DNA from: Candidatus Intricatilinea gracilis
GTDB taxonomy: Bacteria; Pseudomonadota; Gammaproteobacteria; Burkholderiales; Burkholderiaceae_C
NCBI GenBank assembly: GCA_016702605.1
Contig: JADJDQ010000002.1
Location: 517,001 to 581,000 of the forward strand
Direction of reading: 5' to 3'
Length of the DNA stretch: 64,000 nt
Positions 33,597 through 42,039 of this stretch are shown one piece after another. Positions within the stretch are counted from its first letter, which is position 1, and each line of letters begins with the position of its first letter. A program made the position numbers and the translations under genes. The notes below the pieces were generated by a model that saw only the letters and a program-made list of their open reading frames with translations, did not search any database and was not told where the DNA came from.

Positions 33597-34820
33597 TCAG
33601 GCTGCCTGTGCGATACGCATCGCGTGTTCGGCGAGCGGGTCGGCGCAAAGATCGAGATGGATGTGGTCGAACAGCTCGTGGTACAGCGCTTGGAGTTCGA
33701 CATCGCTGGCTTCGCGTTTGGTTGCCACCGCAAAGGCCTTGATGCGTTCGAGCAGCAGCGGCACCAGGTCGTCGCGCAGCTGCAAGCCCAGGCGACGGTA
33801 AGCGGCGCGCAGGCCGGCCGTGCCCGAGTGTTTGCCCAGCACGAAACGGTGGCTGCGACCCAGCTCAGCGGGGTCGAAGCCCTGGTAGTTGCGGCTGTCC
33901 TTGAGCAGGCCATCCACATGGATGCCCGACTCATGCGAAAACACCTCGGCGCCGACGATGCATTTGCCCGCCGCGATCGGCCGGCGTGAAGCATCCGCCA
34001 CCAGGCGCGACAGGGCCGGCAGCGCCAGGCTGTTCACCCCCGACTCCACACCATGCAGATGGCGCAGGCCCATCACGATCTCTTCCAGCGCGGCATTGCC
34101 TGCGCGTTCACCCAGGCCGTTGACGGTGACGCTGGCATGCGTCGCACCAGCCCGGTAGGCAGCCAGGGTATTGGCGGTGGCCAGGCCCAGGTCGTCGTGC
34201 GCATGCATCTCGATGTCGAGGTCACACACACGCCGCAAGGCGGTGATGCGATCGAAGGTGCCGAAGGGTTCGAGGATGCCCAGCGTGTCGGCATAACGCA
34301 GCCGCACGGCACCGGCAGCCTGAGCCACCTCGGCCACCTGGGCCAGAAAACTGCCGTCGGCGCGTGATGCGTCCTCGAGCCCCACACTCGGCGTGAGGCC
34401 AGCGGCGCGGGCCGACGCCACACAACGCTGCACCATGTCCAGCACCCAGGCGCGGCTCTTGCCGAGCTTGCGTTCGATCTGCAGGTCGGACACCGGCACC
34501 GCGAGGTGGACCAGATCGGCGCCGCAACGTGCGGCCGAGCGCAGATCGAGTTCATTCATGCGTGCCCACACCATCGTGCGGGCTTGCAGGCCGGCTTGTG
34601 TGATGACACGGATCAGTTCGATCTCGGCCTCGCCCATGGCGGCCACACCAACTTCCAGCTCGGGCACACCGGCTGCGTCCAGGGCGCAAGCGATGGCGAG
34701 TTTCTCGTCGTCGCTGAAGGCCACACCCGCGGTCTGCTCGCCGTCACGAAGTGTCGTGTCGTTGAGAGTCAACGATCGTGAAGCACTGGTGATGCTGGGG
34801 CTGAGGGTGGCGGGGGTCAT
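33597..34820 (-). CDS. nifV: Homocitrate synthase NifV
   Basis: NifV condenses acetyl-CoA and 2-oxoglutarate to homocitrate, the organic ligand of FeMo-co. The 407-residue TIM-barrel protein shows LNDTTLRDGEQTAGVAFS near the start, MHAHDDLGLATANTLAA with metal ligands, VNGLGERAGNAALEEI and the FSHESGIHVDGLLKD block. It is the first gene behind a well-matched sigma54 promoter. Confidence 0.95.
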   Translation of the reverse strand: MTPATLSPSITSASRSLTLNDTTLRDGEQTAGVAFSDDEKLAIACALDAAGVPELEVGVAAMGEAEIELIRVITQAGLQARTMVWARMNELDLRSAARCGADLVHLAVPVSDLQIERKLGKSRAWVLDMVQRCVASARAAGLTPSVGLEDASRADGSFLAQVAEVAQAAGAVRLRYADTLGILEPFGTFDRITALRRVCDLDIEMHAHDDLGLATANTLAAYRAGATHASVTVNGLGERAGNAALEEIVMGLRHLHGVESGVNSLALPALSRLVADASRRPIAAGKCIVGAEVFSHESGIHVDGLLKDSRNYQGFDPAELGRSHRFVLGKHSGTAGLRAAYRRLGLQLRDDLVPLLLERIKAFAVATKREASDVELQALYHELFDHIHLDLCADPLAEHAMRIAQAA

Positions 34821-34849
34821 GTTGAACTCCGGGGGATGACCTACCTGTT

Positions 34850-34865
34850 CGCAAGCGTTGTGCCA
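34850..34865 (-). promoter_or_regulatory. Sigma54 promoter of the nifV-nifW-fixABCX unit
   Basis: TGGCACAACGCTTGCG on the minus strand fits TGGCAC-N5-TTGC exactly. The predicted start point is about 20-25 bases before the nifV ATG. Confidence 0.85.
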
Positions 34866-34951
34866 AGCATCACCACACTATGAACACACTGTCGGGACGG
34901 GGTGTTTCGGTCACAGCCATCGGTCACGATGGGCCGTTGGGCTGTATTGAT

Positions 34952-34967
34952 TGTTCAGTTGTCGACA
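34952..34967 (-). promoter_or_regulatory. NifA site upstream of nifV
   Basis: TGT-TCAGTTGTCG-ACA is an exact TGT-N10-ACA match, centred about 100 bases upstream of the -24/-12 element. The placement is typical for NifA enhancer sites. Confidence 0.75.
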
Positions 34968-34986
34968 GGCCCGGTCGACCGGACTG

Positions 34987-35002
34987 CCGGGCACGTGCCC
35001 GG
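34987..35002. repeat. Perfect 16-base palindrome
   Basis: CCGGGCACGTGCCCGG is a perfect palindrome in the intergenic region behind the NifA site. It could be a dimeric regulator's operator or simply a hairpin. Confidence 0.5.
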
Positions 35003-35067
35003 TCGATACGGTGGCATCGAGTCAACACACAGACGCGCCTACACGCATGTGATGATCACAAACGACC

Positions 35068-35089
35068 GGGCGGCCCGCAGGCCGCCCGT
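35068..35089 (-). terminator. Hairpin after the isc-type operon
   Basis: A nine-base-pair GC stem (CGGGCGGCC / GGCCGCCCG) with loop CGCA lies about 70 bases after the fdx stop. The downstream minus-strand sequence is GTCGTTTGTG, a poor U tract, so termination may be partly Rho-dependent. It separates the isc-type operon from the nifV unit. Confidence 0.5.
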
Positions 35090-35157
35090 CGATCGAAGTT
35101 GTTTGATGGCGCAGTTCCCGCGCCCATGCACGCCGACGCCGGTAGGCTCAGCCCCGC

Positions 35158-35643
35158 TCAGGCTTCACGCGCGTGGTTCTTGGTGTAGCGCGGCAGCTCG
35201 ACCACCAGGGTCGGCCCCTTGAGCTTCACGCAGCAGGCCAGGCGCGACTGGGCGTCCAGGCCCCAGGCGGCGTCGAGCTGGTCTTCTTCTTCGTCGTCGG
35301 CCGGTGTGATGGCTTCGGCACCGGCACGCAGATGCACGTGGCAGGTGGCGCAGGCGCCCACCTTCTCACACGCGTGTTCGATGGTGATGCCGTGTTCGAG
35401 CAAGGCGTCGACGAGTTTGCGGCCCTGGCGGGCGTCGAACTCGGCGCCCTGTGGGCATAAGTCGGCATGCGGCAACACCGTGACACGGGTCTGTGGCTTG
35501 GCCGTGGCAAGTGCTGCCGGCGCAGTCACGTCGACCGATGTCTGCGCGGCGGCAATGCTGTCCACAGCCCCCGTGGCAGTGGACGTGGTTGCATCGGTCG
35601 ACGGGCGGTCGGCGAGAGTCATCGAATGGTTCCGATCTGGCAC
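35158..35643 (-). CDS. fdx: [2Fe-2S] ferredoxin of the ISC (adrenodoxin) type
   Basis: The 161-residue form starts at GTG 35643, eight bases after the hscA stop; an ATG seven codons later is also possible. About 50 low-complexity residues precede a ferredoxin domain with VTVLPHADLCPQG, HACEKVGACATCHVHL (Cx5CxxC) and RLACCVKL. This matches Fdx proteins that supply electrons to IscU/IscS cluster assembly. The N-terminal extension is unusual for the family. Confidence 0.88.
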   Translation of the reverse strand: MPDRNHSMTLADRPSTDATTSTATGAVDSIAAAQTSVDVTAPAALATAKPQTRVTVLPHADLCPQGAEFDARQGRKLVDALLEHGITIEHACEKVGACATCHVHLRAGAEAITPADDEEEDQLDAAWGLDAQSRLACCVKLKGPTLVVELPRYTKNHAREA

Positions 35644-35650
35644 GGGTGAT

Positions 35651-37561
35651 TCAGCTCGAGATCTGGTCGAGGCTGCGCCCGCTCAGCGCTTCGTTCACAC
35701 GGGCGTTCATGCGCCGCCCGGCAAAGGTGGTGGTGGCGTTGTTGAGGCCTTCGGTGGCTGAACGCAACTGGGTACGCAGGGTCTTCTGCTCGGCCAGGTT
35801 GACGCCTTCACTCTCGAGGCATTGTTCGAGCAGGTCGGCCACGTCCTGCATGGCGCGCAGGATGGCGAGTTGTTCGCGCGGCGTCAGCATGGCCCCGTCG
35901 GCATGCAGGGCGGCGTCGACCGCGTCCAGCAGGCCACGCGCCTCGACCTCGGCTTCGCGCAACATACGCGCCGCGGCATCGGCATCGGCGCTGGTCATGG
36001 CGCTGTGCAGCATCTCGGCCACCGTGTCGTGGGCCAGGCCATAACTCGGCTTGACCTCGACATGCGCCTGCAGGCCACTGGTCTGTTCACTCGCACTCAC
36101 CGACAACAGCCCGTCGGCATCGACCTGAAACGTCACGCGGATCCGCGCCGCGCCCGCCACCATCGGCGGTATGCCGCGCAGCGTGAACCGTGCGAGCGAG
36201 CGGCACTCGTTCACCAGCTCGCGTTCACCCTGCACCACGTGGATGGCCATCGCGGTCTGGCCATCCTTGAAGGTGGTGAAGTCCTGCGCACGCGCCGTGG
36301 GCACGGTGGTGTTGCGCGGGATGATCTTCTCGACCAGGCCACCCATGGTCTCGATGCCCAGCGAGAGCGGGCACACATCGAGCAACAGCAGGCCGTTGTC
36401 ACCCACCGCGCGGTTGCCGGCCAGCTGATCGGCCTGGATGGCTGCGCCGATGGCCACGGCCTGGTCCGGGTCGATGTCGGTGTAGGGCTCGCGGCCGAAG
36501 ATGTCCTTCACCGCGCGGCGCACATGCAGCATACGAGTCGAGCCACCGACCATCACGATGCCGTCGACGTCGGGTGCCTTCACGCCTGCGTCGCGCAGTG
36601 CACGTTTGAGCGGGCCGATGGTGCGAACCACCAGGGCCGCCGTCTGCGCCTCGAACACCTCGCGGGTGAGCCGGGCGATCTGGGTGGCGCCGTCATGGCG
36701 CTCGCAGTGCATGGTCACCTCGGTGGCACTGCTCATGGCCTCCTTGGCGCGGCGTGCTGCGGCATGCAGCGCGGCCAGGTCGAGTTCGCTCCAGGCGAAC
36801 AGCGGGTCCTGCAGACAGAACCAGTTGACCAGGCAGGCGTCGAAGTCGTCACCGCCGAGCATGGCGTCGCCGTTGGTCGACAAGACCTCGAAGACACCAC
36901 GGCTCAGACGCAGGATCGACACATCGAAGGTGCCACCACCCAGGTCGTAGACGACGTAGACACCTTCGTTGGCGGTGTCCAGGCCGTAGGCCACCGCTGC
37001 GGCGGTGGGCTCATTGAGCAGGCGCAGCACGGTGATGCCGGCCTGCTGCGCGGCGTCCTTGGTGGCCTGGCGCTGGGCATCGTCGAAGTAGGCCGGCACG
37101 GTGATGACCGCGCCCACCAGCGCACCACCGAGTGATGCTTCGGCGCGGCCCTTGAGCGCACGCAGCACCTCGGCGCCGATCTCGACCGGACTCTTCACGC
37201 CCGCACGTGTCGCCACCCCGACGGCACTCGGGCCCATGGGGGTGATGGCATAAGGCACGCTGCCCGCGGCGATATCGCCGGGCGCCCGGCCGATCAAGCG
37301 TTTGGCCGAGGCGATGGTGTTTTGCGGATCACGCGCGGCCAGTGCCTGGGCAGCGGCGCCGACGACGATCTCGCCGTCCGCCGCGTAATGCACGACCGAC
37401 GGCAGCAGGCACGAGCCCGCCTCATCCGCCAGCACCGTGGGCACACCGCTGCGCAAGGTCGCGACCAGCGAGTTGGTCGTGCCCAGGTCGATGCCCACCG
37501 CGAGCCGATGCTGGTGCGGCGCCGCCGCGCGGCCGGGTTCAGCGATTTGCAGCAGTGCCAT
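35651..37561 (-). CDS. hscA: Fe-S assembly Hsp70 chaperone HscA
   Basis: The 636-residue protein has the Hsp70 nucleotide-binding domain (GIDLGTTNSLVATLRSG, VPAYFDDAQRQATKDAA, YDLGGGTFDVSILR, GGSTRMLHVRRAV) and a substrate-binding half (PLSLGIETMGGLVEKIIPRN). Order and gene context identify HscA, which helps IscU release clusters. The co-chaperone gene hscB is absent from this locus. Confidence 0.92.
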   Translation of the reverse strand: MALLQIAEPGRAAAPHQHRLAVGIDLGTTNSLVATLRSGVPTVLADEAGSCLLPSVVHYAADGEIVVGAAAQALAARDPQNTIASAKRLIGRAPGDIAAGSVPYAITPMGPSAVGVATRAGVKSPVEIGAEVLRALKGRAEASLGGALVGAVITVPAYFDDAQRQATKDAAQQAGITVLRLLNEPTAAAVAYGLDTANEGVYVVYDLGGGTFDVSILRLSRGVFEVLSTNGDAMLGGDDFDACLVNWFCLQDPLFAWSELDLAALHAAARRAKEAMSSATEVTMHCERHDGATQIARLTREVFEAQTAALVVRTIGPLKRALRDAGVKAPDVDGIVMVGGSTRMLHVRRAVKDIFGREPYTDIDPDQAVAIGAAIQADQLAGNRAVGDNGLLLLDVCPLSLGIETMGGLVEKIIPRNTTVPTARAQDFTTFKDGQTAMAIHVVQGERELVNECRSLARFTLRGIPPMVAGAARIRVTFQVDADGLLSVSASEQTSGLQAHVEVKPSYGLAHDTVAEMLHSAMTSADADAAARMLREAEVEARGLLDAVDAALHADGAMLTPREQLAILRAMQDVADLLEQCLESEGVNLAEQKTLRTQLRSATEGLNNATTTFAGRRMNARVNEALSGRSLDQISS

Positions 37562-37637
37562 GACAAGACCTAGACGGGATTAAGGAGTGGGTCGAAGGGT
37601 TGCAGCGGGCGACGCAACGCATCCACCCGATGCGCCC

Positions 37638-37961
37638 TCAGACGGTGAACGATTCGCCGCAACCACAGGTGCCGGCAGCGTTCGGGTTGTTGAACTTGAA
37701 GCCTTCGTTGAGGCCTTCGCGCACCCAGTCGAGTTGGGTGCCGTCGACCATGGGCAGGCTCTGGGCGTCGACCAGCACACGCACACCCTCGGTCTCGAAG
37801 CTCAGGTCGGTGTCGGTCGGTGCGTCGGCAAATTCGAGGGCGTAGGCATACCCCGAGCAGCCGCTGGTCTTGACGGCCACACGCAGGCCATACCCACCGC
37901 CGCGCTGGGCCAGGGCCTTGCTGATCTGACGGGCGGCTTTGGCGGTGACAGTCACAGTCAT
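37638..37961 (-). CDS. iscA: Fe-S assembly protein IscA
   Basis: The 107-residue A-type carrier has VAVKTSGCSGYAYALEFAD and the final NNPNAAGTCGCGESF motif with all three conserved cysteines. It accepts clusters from IscU and donates them to apo-proteins. It lies 12 bases after the next A-type gene. Confidence 0.93.
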   Translation of the reverse strand: MTVTVTAKAARQISKALAQRGGGYGLRVAVKTSGCSGYAYALEFADAPTDTDLSFETEGVRVLVDAQSLPMVDGTQLDWVREGLNEGFKFNNPNAAGTCGCGESFTV

Positions 37962-37973
37962 GACGAACTCCGC

Positions 37974-38393
37974 TTAAACAGAGAACGAACTGCCGCAGCC
38001 GCAGGTGCTGGCGGCATTGGGGTTGCGGATGACGAAGCGAGCGCCTTCGAGCTTGTCTTCGTAGTCGATCTGCGCGCCCGCCACGTATTGCAGGCTCGAT
38101 GCATCGACCAGCACCTTGATGCCACCAGCTTCGACACAGGTGTCGTCGGCCTTGGTCTCGTCGTCGAAGGCAAAGCCGTACTGGAAGCCCGAGCAACCGC
38201 CACCGGTGACGAAGATGCGCAGCTTGAGGTTGGGATCCCCTTCTTCGGCCAGCATGGCGCCGACCTTGTCGACCACGGCGTCGCTGATGTTCAGCGCCGT
38301 GGCGCCTTCGGGCAACACGAAAGGTGCGCCGGGCGGCAGGCCACCGGTGGAACAGGACGAACCGGCGTTGGGCTGGGATTTGCAAGCGGACAT
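37974..38393 (-). CDS. A-type Fe-S carrier, ErpA-like with Cys-rich N-terminal extension
   Basis: The 139-residue protein has a 25-residue N-terminal extension with C4 and C14 and then ErpA-like features (INSDAV-like helix, FVTGGGCSGFQYGFAFD, VIRNPNAASTCGCGSSF). A second A-type carrier in the same operon and a third behind fdxN show specialised carriers for nitrogenase load. The extension may bind an extra metal, but that is inference. Confidence 0.88.
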   Translation of the reverse strand: MSACKSQPNAGSSCSTGGLPPGAPFVLPEGATALNISDAVVDKVGAMLAEEGDPNLKLRIFVTGGGCSGFQYGFAFDDETKADDTCVEAGGIKVLVDASSLQYVAGAQIDYEDKLEGARFVIRNPNAASTCGCGSSFSV

Positions 38394-38430
38394 GGCGTGG
38401 ACTCCTGAATGAATGAAGTGCAGGGATGGG

Positions 38431-38895
38431 TCAGGCCGCGGCGCTGACCGAGATGGCGGCATTGCCGGCGGCGGACGGACTGCAGGCGGACTGTTCGAGC
38501 GTGACCTCTCCACCCGGGTGACGCAGGCGGTAGTCGGCGACTGCGGCCTTGATGGCGTCTTCGGCCAGGATGGAGCAGTGGATCTTGACCGGCGGCAGCG
38601 CGAGTTCTTCGGCAATGGCGGTGTTCTTGATCGCCAGGGCCTGCGTGAGCGTCTTGCCCTTGACCCATTCGGTGACGAGTGAACTCGACGCGATGGCCGA
38701 GCCACAACCATAGGTCTTGAACTTGGCGTCCTCGATCAGCCCGGTCGTCGGGTTGACCTTGATCTGTAGCTTCATCACGTCGCCACAAGCCGGCGCACCG
38801 ACCATGCCGGTGCCGACGTCGCCGTCACCGCTGACGAAGCCGCCGACGTTGCGCGGGTTCTCGTAGTGCTCGATCACCTTGTCGCTATAGGCCAT
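38431..38895 (-). CDS. iscU: Fe-S scaffold protein IscU
   Basis: The 154-residue protein is an IscU-type scaffold: DKVIEHYENPRNVGGF, GAPACGDVMKLQI, FKTYGCGSAIASSSL and VKIHCSILAEDAI, with the three ligand cysteines and the Asp. A 25-residue Ser/Ala-rich tail is extra. It lacks the central and C-terminal domains of modular NifU, so cluster assembly here is of the ISC kind. Confidence 0.92.
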   Translation of the reverse strand: MAYSDKVIEHYENPRNVGGFVSGDGDVGTGMVGAPACGDVMKLQIKVNPTTGLIEDAKFKTYGCGSAIASSSLVTEWVKGKTLTQALAIKNTAIAEELALPPVKIHCSILAEDAIKAAVADYRLRHPGGEVTLEQSACSPSAAGNAAISVSAAA

Positions 38896-38920
38896 GTGAG
38901 GATCCGATCAGTTGTTGAAG

Positions 38921-40150
38921 TTAATGGCTTGCCCACTGCACCGTGCTGAGGTCGACCCCCTCGCAGTGCATGTCCCACAAGGGGCTGAGTTCACGCAGGC
39001 GTTCGACGGTGGCGGTGACACGGGCGATGGCGGCGTCGATCTCGGCCTCGCTGGTGAAACGTCCCACCGAGAAACGGATCGAGCTGTGCGCCACTTCGTC
39101 GCTCAGGCCCAGCGCACGCAGCACGTAGCTCGGCTCGAGGCTGGCCGAGGTGCAGGCCGAACCCGACGACACGGCAATGCCCTTCATGCCCATCAGCAGC
39201 GACTCACCTTCGACAAAGGTGAAGCTGATGTTGAGGTTGTGCGGCACGCGGTGTTCGAGGTCACCGTTGACGCGAACTTCGGGGATGGACTGCACGCCGG
39301 CAAGCAGGCGGTCGCGCAGGGCGCGCATACGTTCACCTTCGACACCCATGAACTCGCGCGCCAGGCGATAGGCCTCACCCATGCCGACGATCTGATGAAC
39401 GGGCAGCGTGCCCGAACGCATGCCGCGTTCATGACCTCCACCATGGATGAGCGCCTCGATGCGCACACGCGGCTTGCGCCGCACGTAGAGGGCGCCGATG
39501 CCCTTGGGGCCGTAGGTCTTGTGCGCCGACAAGCTCATCAGGTCGACGGGCAAGGTGTTCAGATCAAGCGCGATCTTGCCGGTGGCCTGCGCCGCGTCCA
39601 CATGGAACAGGATGCCCTGGCTGCGGCACAGGGCGCCGATGGCGGCGATGTCCTGGATCACACCGATCTCGTTGTTCACCGCCATCACCGACGCGAGCAT
39701 GGTGTCGGGGCGGATGGCGGCTTGCAGCACCGCCAGGTCGAGCAAGCCGTTTGGCAAGACGTCGAGGTACGTCACCTCGAAACCTTCACGCTCGAGCTCA
39801 CGCATGGTGTCGAGCACGGCCTTGTGTTCGGTCTTGAGTGTGATGAGGTGTTTGCCGCGGGTCTTGCCGTGGAACTGCGCCGCGCCCTTGATGGCCAGGT
39901 TGTTCGACTCGGTGGCGCCCGATGTCCAGACGATCTCGCGTGGGTCGGCACCGATCAGCGCGGCGACCCGTTCACGCGCGATCTCGACCGCCTCTTCGGC
40001 CGCCCAGCCGTAGCCGTGGCTGCGTGACGCGGGGTTGCCGAAGTGTTCGTACAGGTAGGGCAGCATGGCGTGCACCACACGCGGGTCGCAGGGCGTGGTG
40101 GCCGCGTAGTCGAGATAGATCGGCTTGGCGTCGAGCTTGGTCATATCCAT
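38921..40150 (-). CDS. iscS: Cysteine desulfurase IscS (ISC type)
   Basis: The 409-residue PLP enzyme has IYLDYAATTPCDPRV, SGATESNNLAIKG, the lysine block SAHKTYGPKGIGALYV, and SSGSACTSASLEPSYVLRALG with the mobile cysteine. Its end, LRELSPLWDMHCEGVDLSTV, is the IscU-binding tail of IscS and separates it from the NifS-like copy at 20.5 kb. ATG 40150 has GGAG seven bases upstream. It leads the operon iscS-iscU-erpA-like-iscA-hscA-fdx. Confidence 0.93.
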   Translation of the reverse strand: MDMTKLDAKPIYLDYAATTPCDPRVVHAMLPYLYEHFGNPASRSHGYGWAAEEAVEIARERVAALIGADPREIVWTSGATESNNLAIKGAAQFHGKTRGKHLITLKTEHKAVLDTMRELEREGFEVTYLDVLPNGLLDLAVLQAAIRPDTMLASVMAVNNEIGVIQDIAAIGALCRSQGILFHVDAAQATGKIALDLNTLPVDLMSLSAHKTYGPKGIGALYVRRKPRVRIEALIHGGGHERGMRSGTLPVHQIVGMGEAYRLAREFMGVEGERMRALRDRLLAGVQSIPEVRVNGDLEHRVPHNLNISFTFVEGESLLMGMKGIAVSSGSACTSASLEPSYVLRALGLSDEVAHSSIRFSVGRFTSEAEIDAAIARVTATVERLRELSPLWDMHCEGVDLSTVQWASH

Positions 40151-40206
40151 CGGGCAACTCCGTCCTGCTGATTCAGTCATGGCCCGGTCGGGCCTTGTGC
40201 TCTGTA

Positions 40207-40222
40207 TCTCAAGGAACGTGCC
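40207..40222 (-). promoter_or_regulatory. Weak sigma54-like element upstream of iscS
   Basis: TGGCACGTTCCTTGAG on the minus strand has a perfect -24 part, but the -12 part reads TTGAG instead of TTGCA, so the invariant GC is lost. No exact NifA site lies upstream; TGT-N10-ACG is the nearest. It is reported because of its position, about 60 bases before the iscS start. Confidence 0.35.
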
Positions 40223-40387
40223 AGTGCTGGTCGGCCGGCCGTACATCGGCGAAATGCCCAGTGAATCAGTCACTTGGCGCGCCGTGTCGGGTTTTGTCGG
40301 GCGCCGTGGAGGTGAACTCCTGCTGTCGGTTTTGTCGCAACCCTGACGTGTGCCTGTTGCGGCGCGACCAGTCCCCACCGGCCGATG

Positions 40388-40741
40388 TCAATGCCAGGCT
40401 GTGAACAGTTCGGGTTGTGCCTGCTCGTACACCTTCAGCCAGGTCAGCGTGGCCGGCACCAGGGATCGCACGCCGAACATCAGCGCGTCGTCCTGGGCCA
40501 CACCGTCGATGTCGAGCACTGCGCGCGCGGCTCGCCAGCCTGCCCAATCGATCTCGGGCAAGGCAGCGTGCGCTGCCGCCGACAAGCCGGCCAGACAGTC
40601 CGCCAGGGTGCACAACTGGCGTCGCACCTCGTGGCGCGTGAGCCTCGAGCCGAGCAACTGGGGCTCGCTCAGGCCATCGGTAAGGATGAGCACGGCTTCG
40701 CCGGCATCACGGATGATCTGCAACATCGGGGCGGTCAGCAT
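40388..40741 (-). CDS. Small helical nif-linked protein (paralogue of the one at 15.5 kb)
   Basis: The 117-residue product starting at ATG 40741 is all-helical and aligns with the gene at 15474-15833: ILTDGLSEPQLLGSRLTRHEV, then ADCLAGL...ALPEIDWAGW and a closing SLVPATLTWLKVYEQAQPELF. It lies between modC and the isc operon. I do not recognise a function; a protein-interaction role is the simplest idea. Confidence 0.65.
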   Translation of the reverse strand: MLTAPMLQIIRDAGEAVLILTDGLSEPQLLGSRLTRHEVRRQLCTLADCLAGLSAAAHAALPEIDWAGWRAARAVLDIDGVAQDDALMFGVRSLVPATLTWLKVYEQAQPELFTAWH

Positions 40742-40884
40742 GGGTCTGCAGCACGCAGATTCCGGGCCATGCACCTGGCCGTCGGCTGCCCTGCCGGTCG
40801 ACAGTCGAGTCGTTGTCGGGCCGCCCCGGGGCGACCCAACCCGTCGAAGCACGGCCGACGCCTGTCGTCGGCCTGGGCGCACCC

Positions 40885-42039
40885 TCAGTGCATCAGTGAA
40901 ACGCCCTTGATCTGGGCATACAAGGCATCACCGGGGCGCAGCTGCAGGGCGTCGAGCGAGCGCCGGGTGATACGTGCCAGCAGGCGTGGTGCAGCCAGTT
41001 GCCCGGCGGCGGCGTCACCGTGCCCCAGCGCCAGACCCAGCAGCGCGGTGGCGCGGTCGGCACTGAACTCCATCAGCCGCACCGGCACGACGTTGACGAT
41101 GCTGCTGTCGGCTGGGGCGCTGCGCACCACACTCACGTCGCGCGCCAGCACACGCACACGTACCGGCACACCGGGCTGCTGCGCCACGGCGCCGACCCAG
41201 AGTTCGGCGCTGCCCAGCGTCAGGCGGGTGAGGCCGTAGGCCGTGTCGTGGTCGAGCACACTGGCCTGCAGCACCACACCGGCGTCGTCACTGCTGGCCA
41301 GCGGCAGGTCGGTGCGCGACAAGACCTCGGCCAGCGAGCCGGCGGCCAGCACCTTGCCGGTCTGCAGCAGCACCAGGTGGTCGGCCAGACGCGCCACCTC
41401 GTCCATGGCGTGGGTGACGTAGACGATGGGCATGGCGAGTTCGGCGTGCAGGCGCTCCAGATACGGCAGTATCTCGGCCTTGCGTGCGGTGTCCAGGGCG
41501 GCAAGCGGTTCGTCCATCAGCAGCAGGCGCGGGCTGGTGAGCAAGGCGCGGGCGATGGCCACACGCTGGCGTTCACCACCCGACAGGGTGACCGGTTGGC
41601 GCGCCAGCAAGTGTGTGATGCCGAGCAGGTCGGCCGCCTGGTCGAGCGGGATACGACGCTGGTCGGCGGGCACCCGGTTCATGCCGTAGGCCAGGTTGCG
41701 GCGCACGTCCAGGTGCGGAAACAGCGCGGCCTCCTGGATCACGTAGCCGATGGCGCGCTGGTGCGTGGGCACGAAGACGCCGCGGTCGTCGTCCTGCCAG
41801 AGCTCGTCGCCCAGGGCGACTCGACCGGCCGCACGCTCCAGCCCGGCCAGGGCACGCAGCACCGTCGTCTTGCCGCAGCCCGAAGGGCCGAACAAGGCGC
41901 TGATGCCTTGCGAAGGAAGGGTCAGATCGACATCGAGCGCAAAACCTTGCCGCGCCAGGCTGAGGCGGGCATGCAGTTGGCCGGTGATCGGGCCGGGTGC
42001 CGTCGCGGTGCGGCTGTCGACGGGGTTGAGCAGGTTCAT
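40885..42039 (-). CDS. modC: Molybdate ABC transporter ATP-binding protein ModC
   Basis: The protein of 384 residues has Walker A FGPSGCGKTT, signature VTLSGGERQRVAIARALL, Walker B LLLMDEPLAALD and a C-terminal TOBE domain (VNVVPVRLMEFSADRATALLG). It energises molybdate uptake needed for FeMo-co. Its ATG overlaps the modB stop. Confidence 0.95.
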   Translation of the reverse strand: MNLLNPVDSRTATAPGPITGQLHARLSLARQGFALDVDLTLPSQGISALFGPSGCGKTTVLRALAGLERAAGRVALGDELWQDDDRGVFVPTHQRAIGYVIQEAALFPHLDVRRNLAYGMNRVPADQRRIPLDQAADLLGITHLLARQPVTLSGGERQRVAIARALLTSPRLLLMDEPLAALDTARKAEILPYLERLHAELAMPIVYVTHAMDEVARLADHLVLLQTGKVLAAGSLAEVLSRTDLPLASSDDAGVVLQASVLDHDTAYGLTRLTLGSAELWVGAVAQQPGVPVRVRVLARDVSVVRSAPADSSIVNVVPVRLMEFSADRATALLGLALGHGDAAAGQLAAPRLLARITRRSLDALQLRPGDALYAQIKGVSLMH

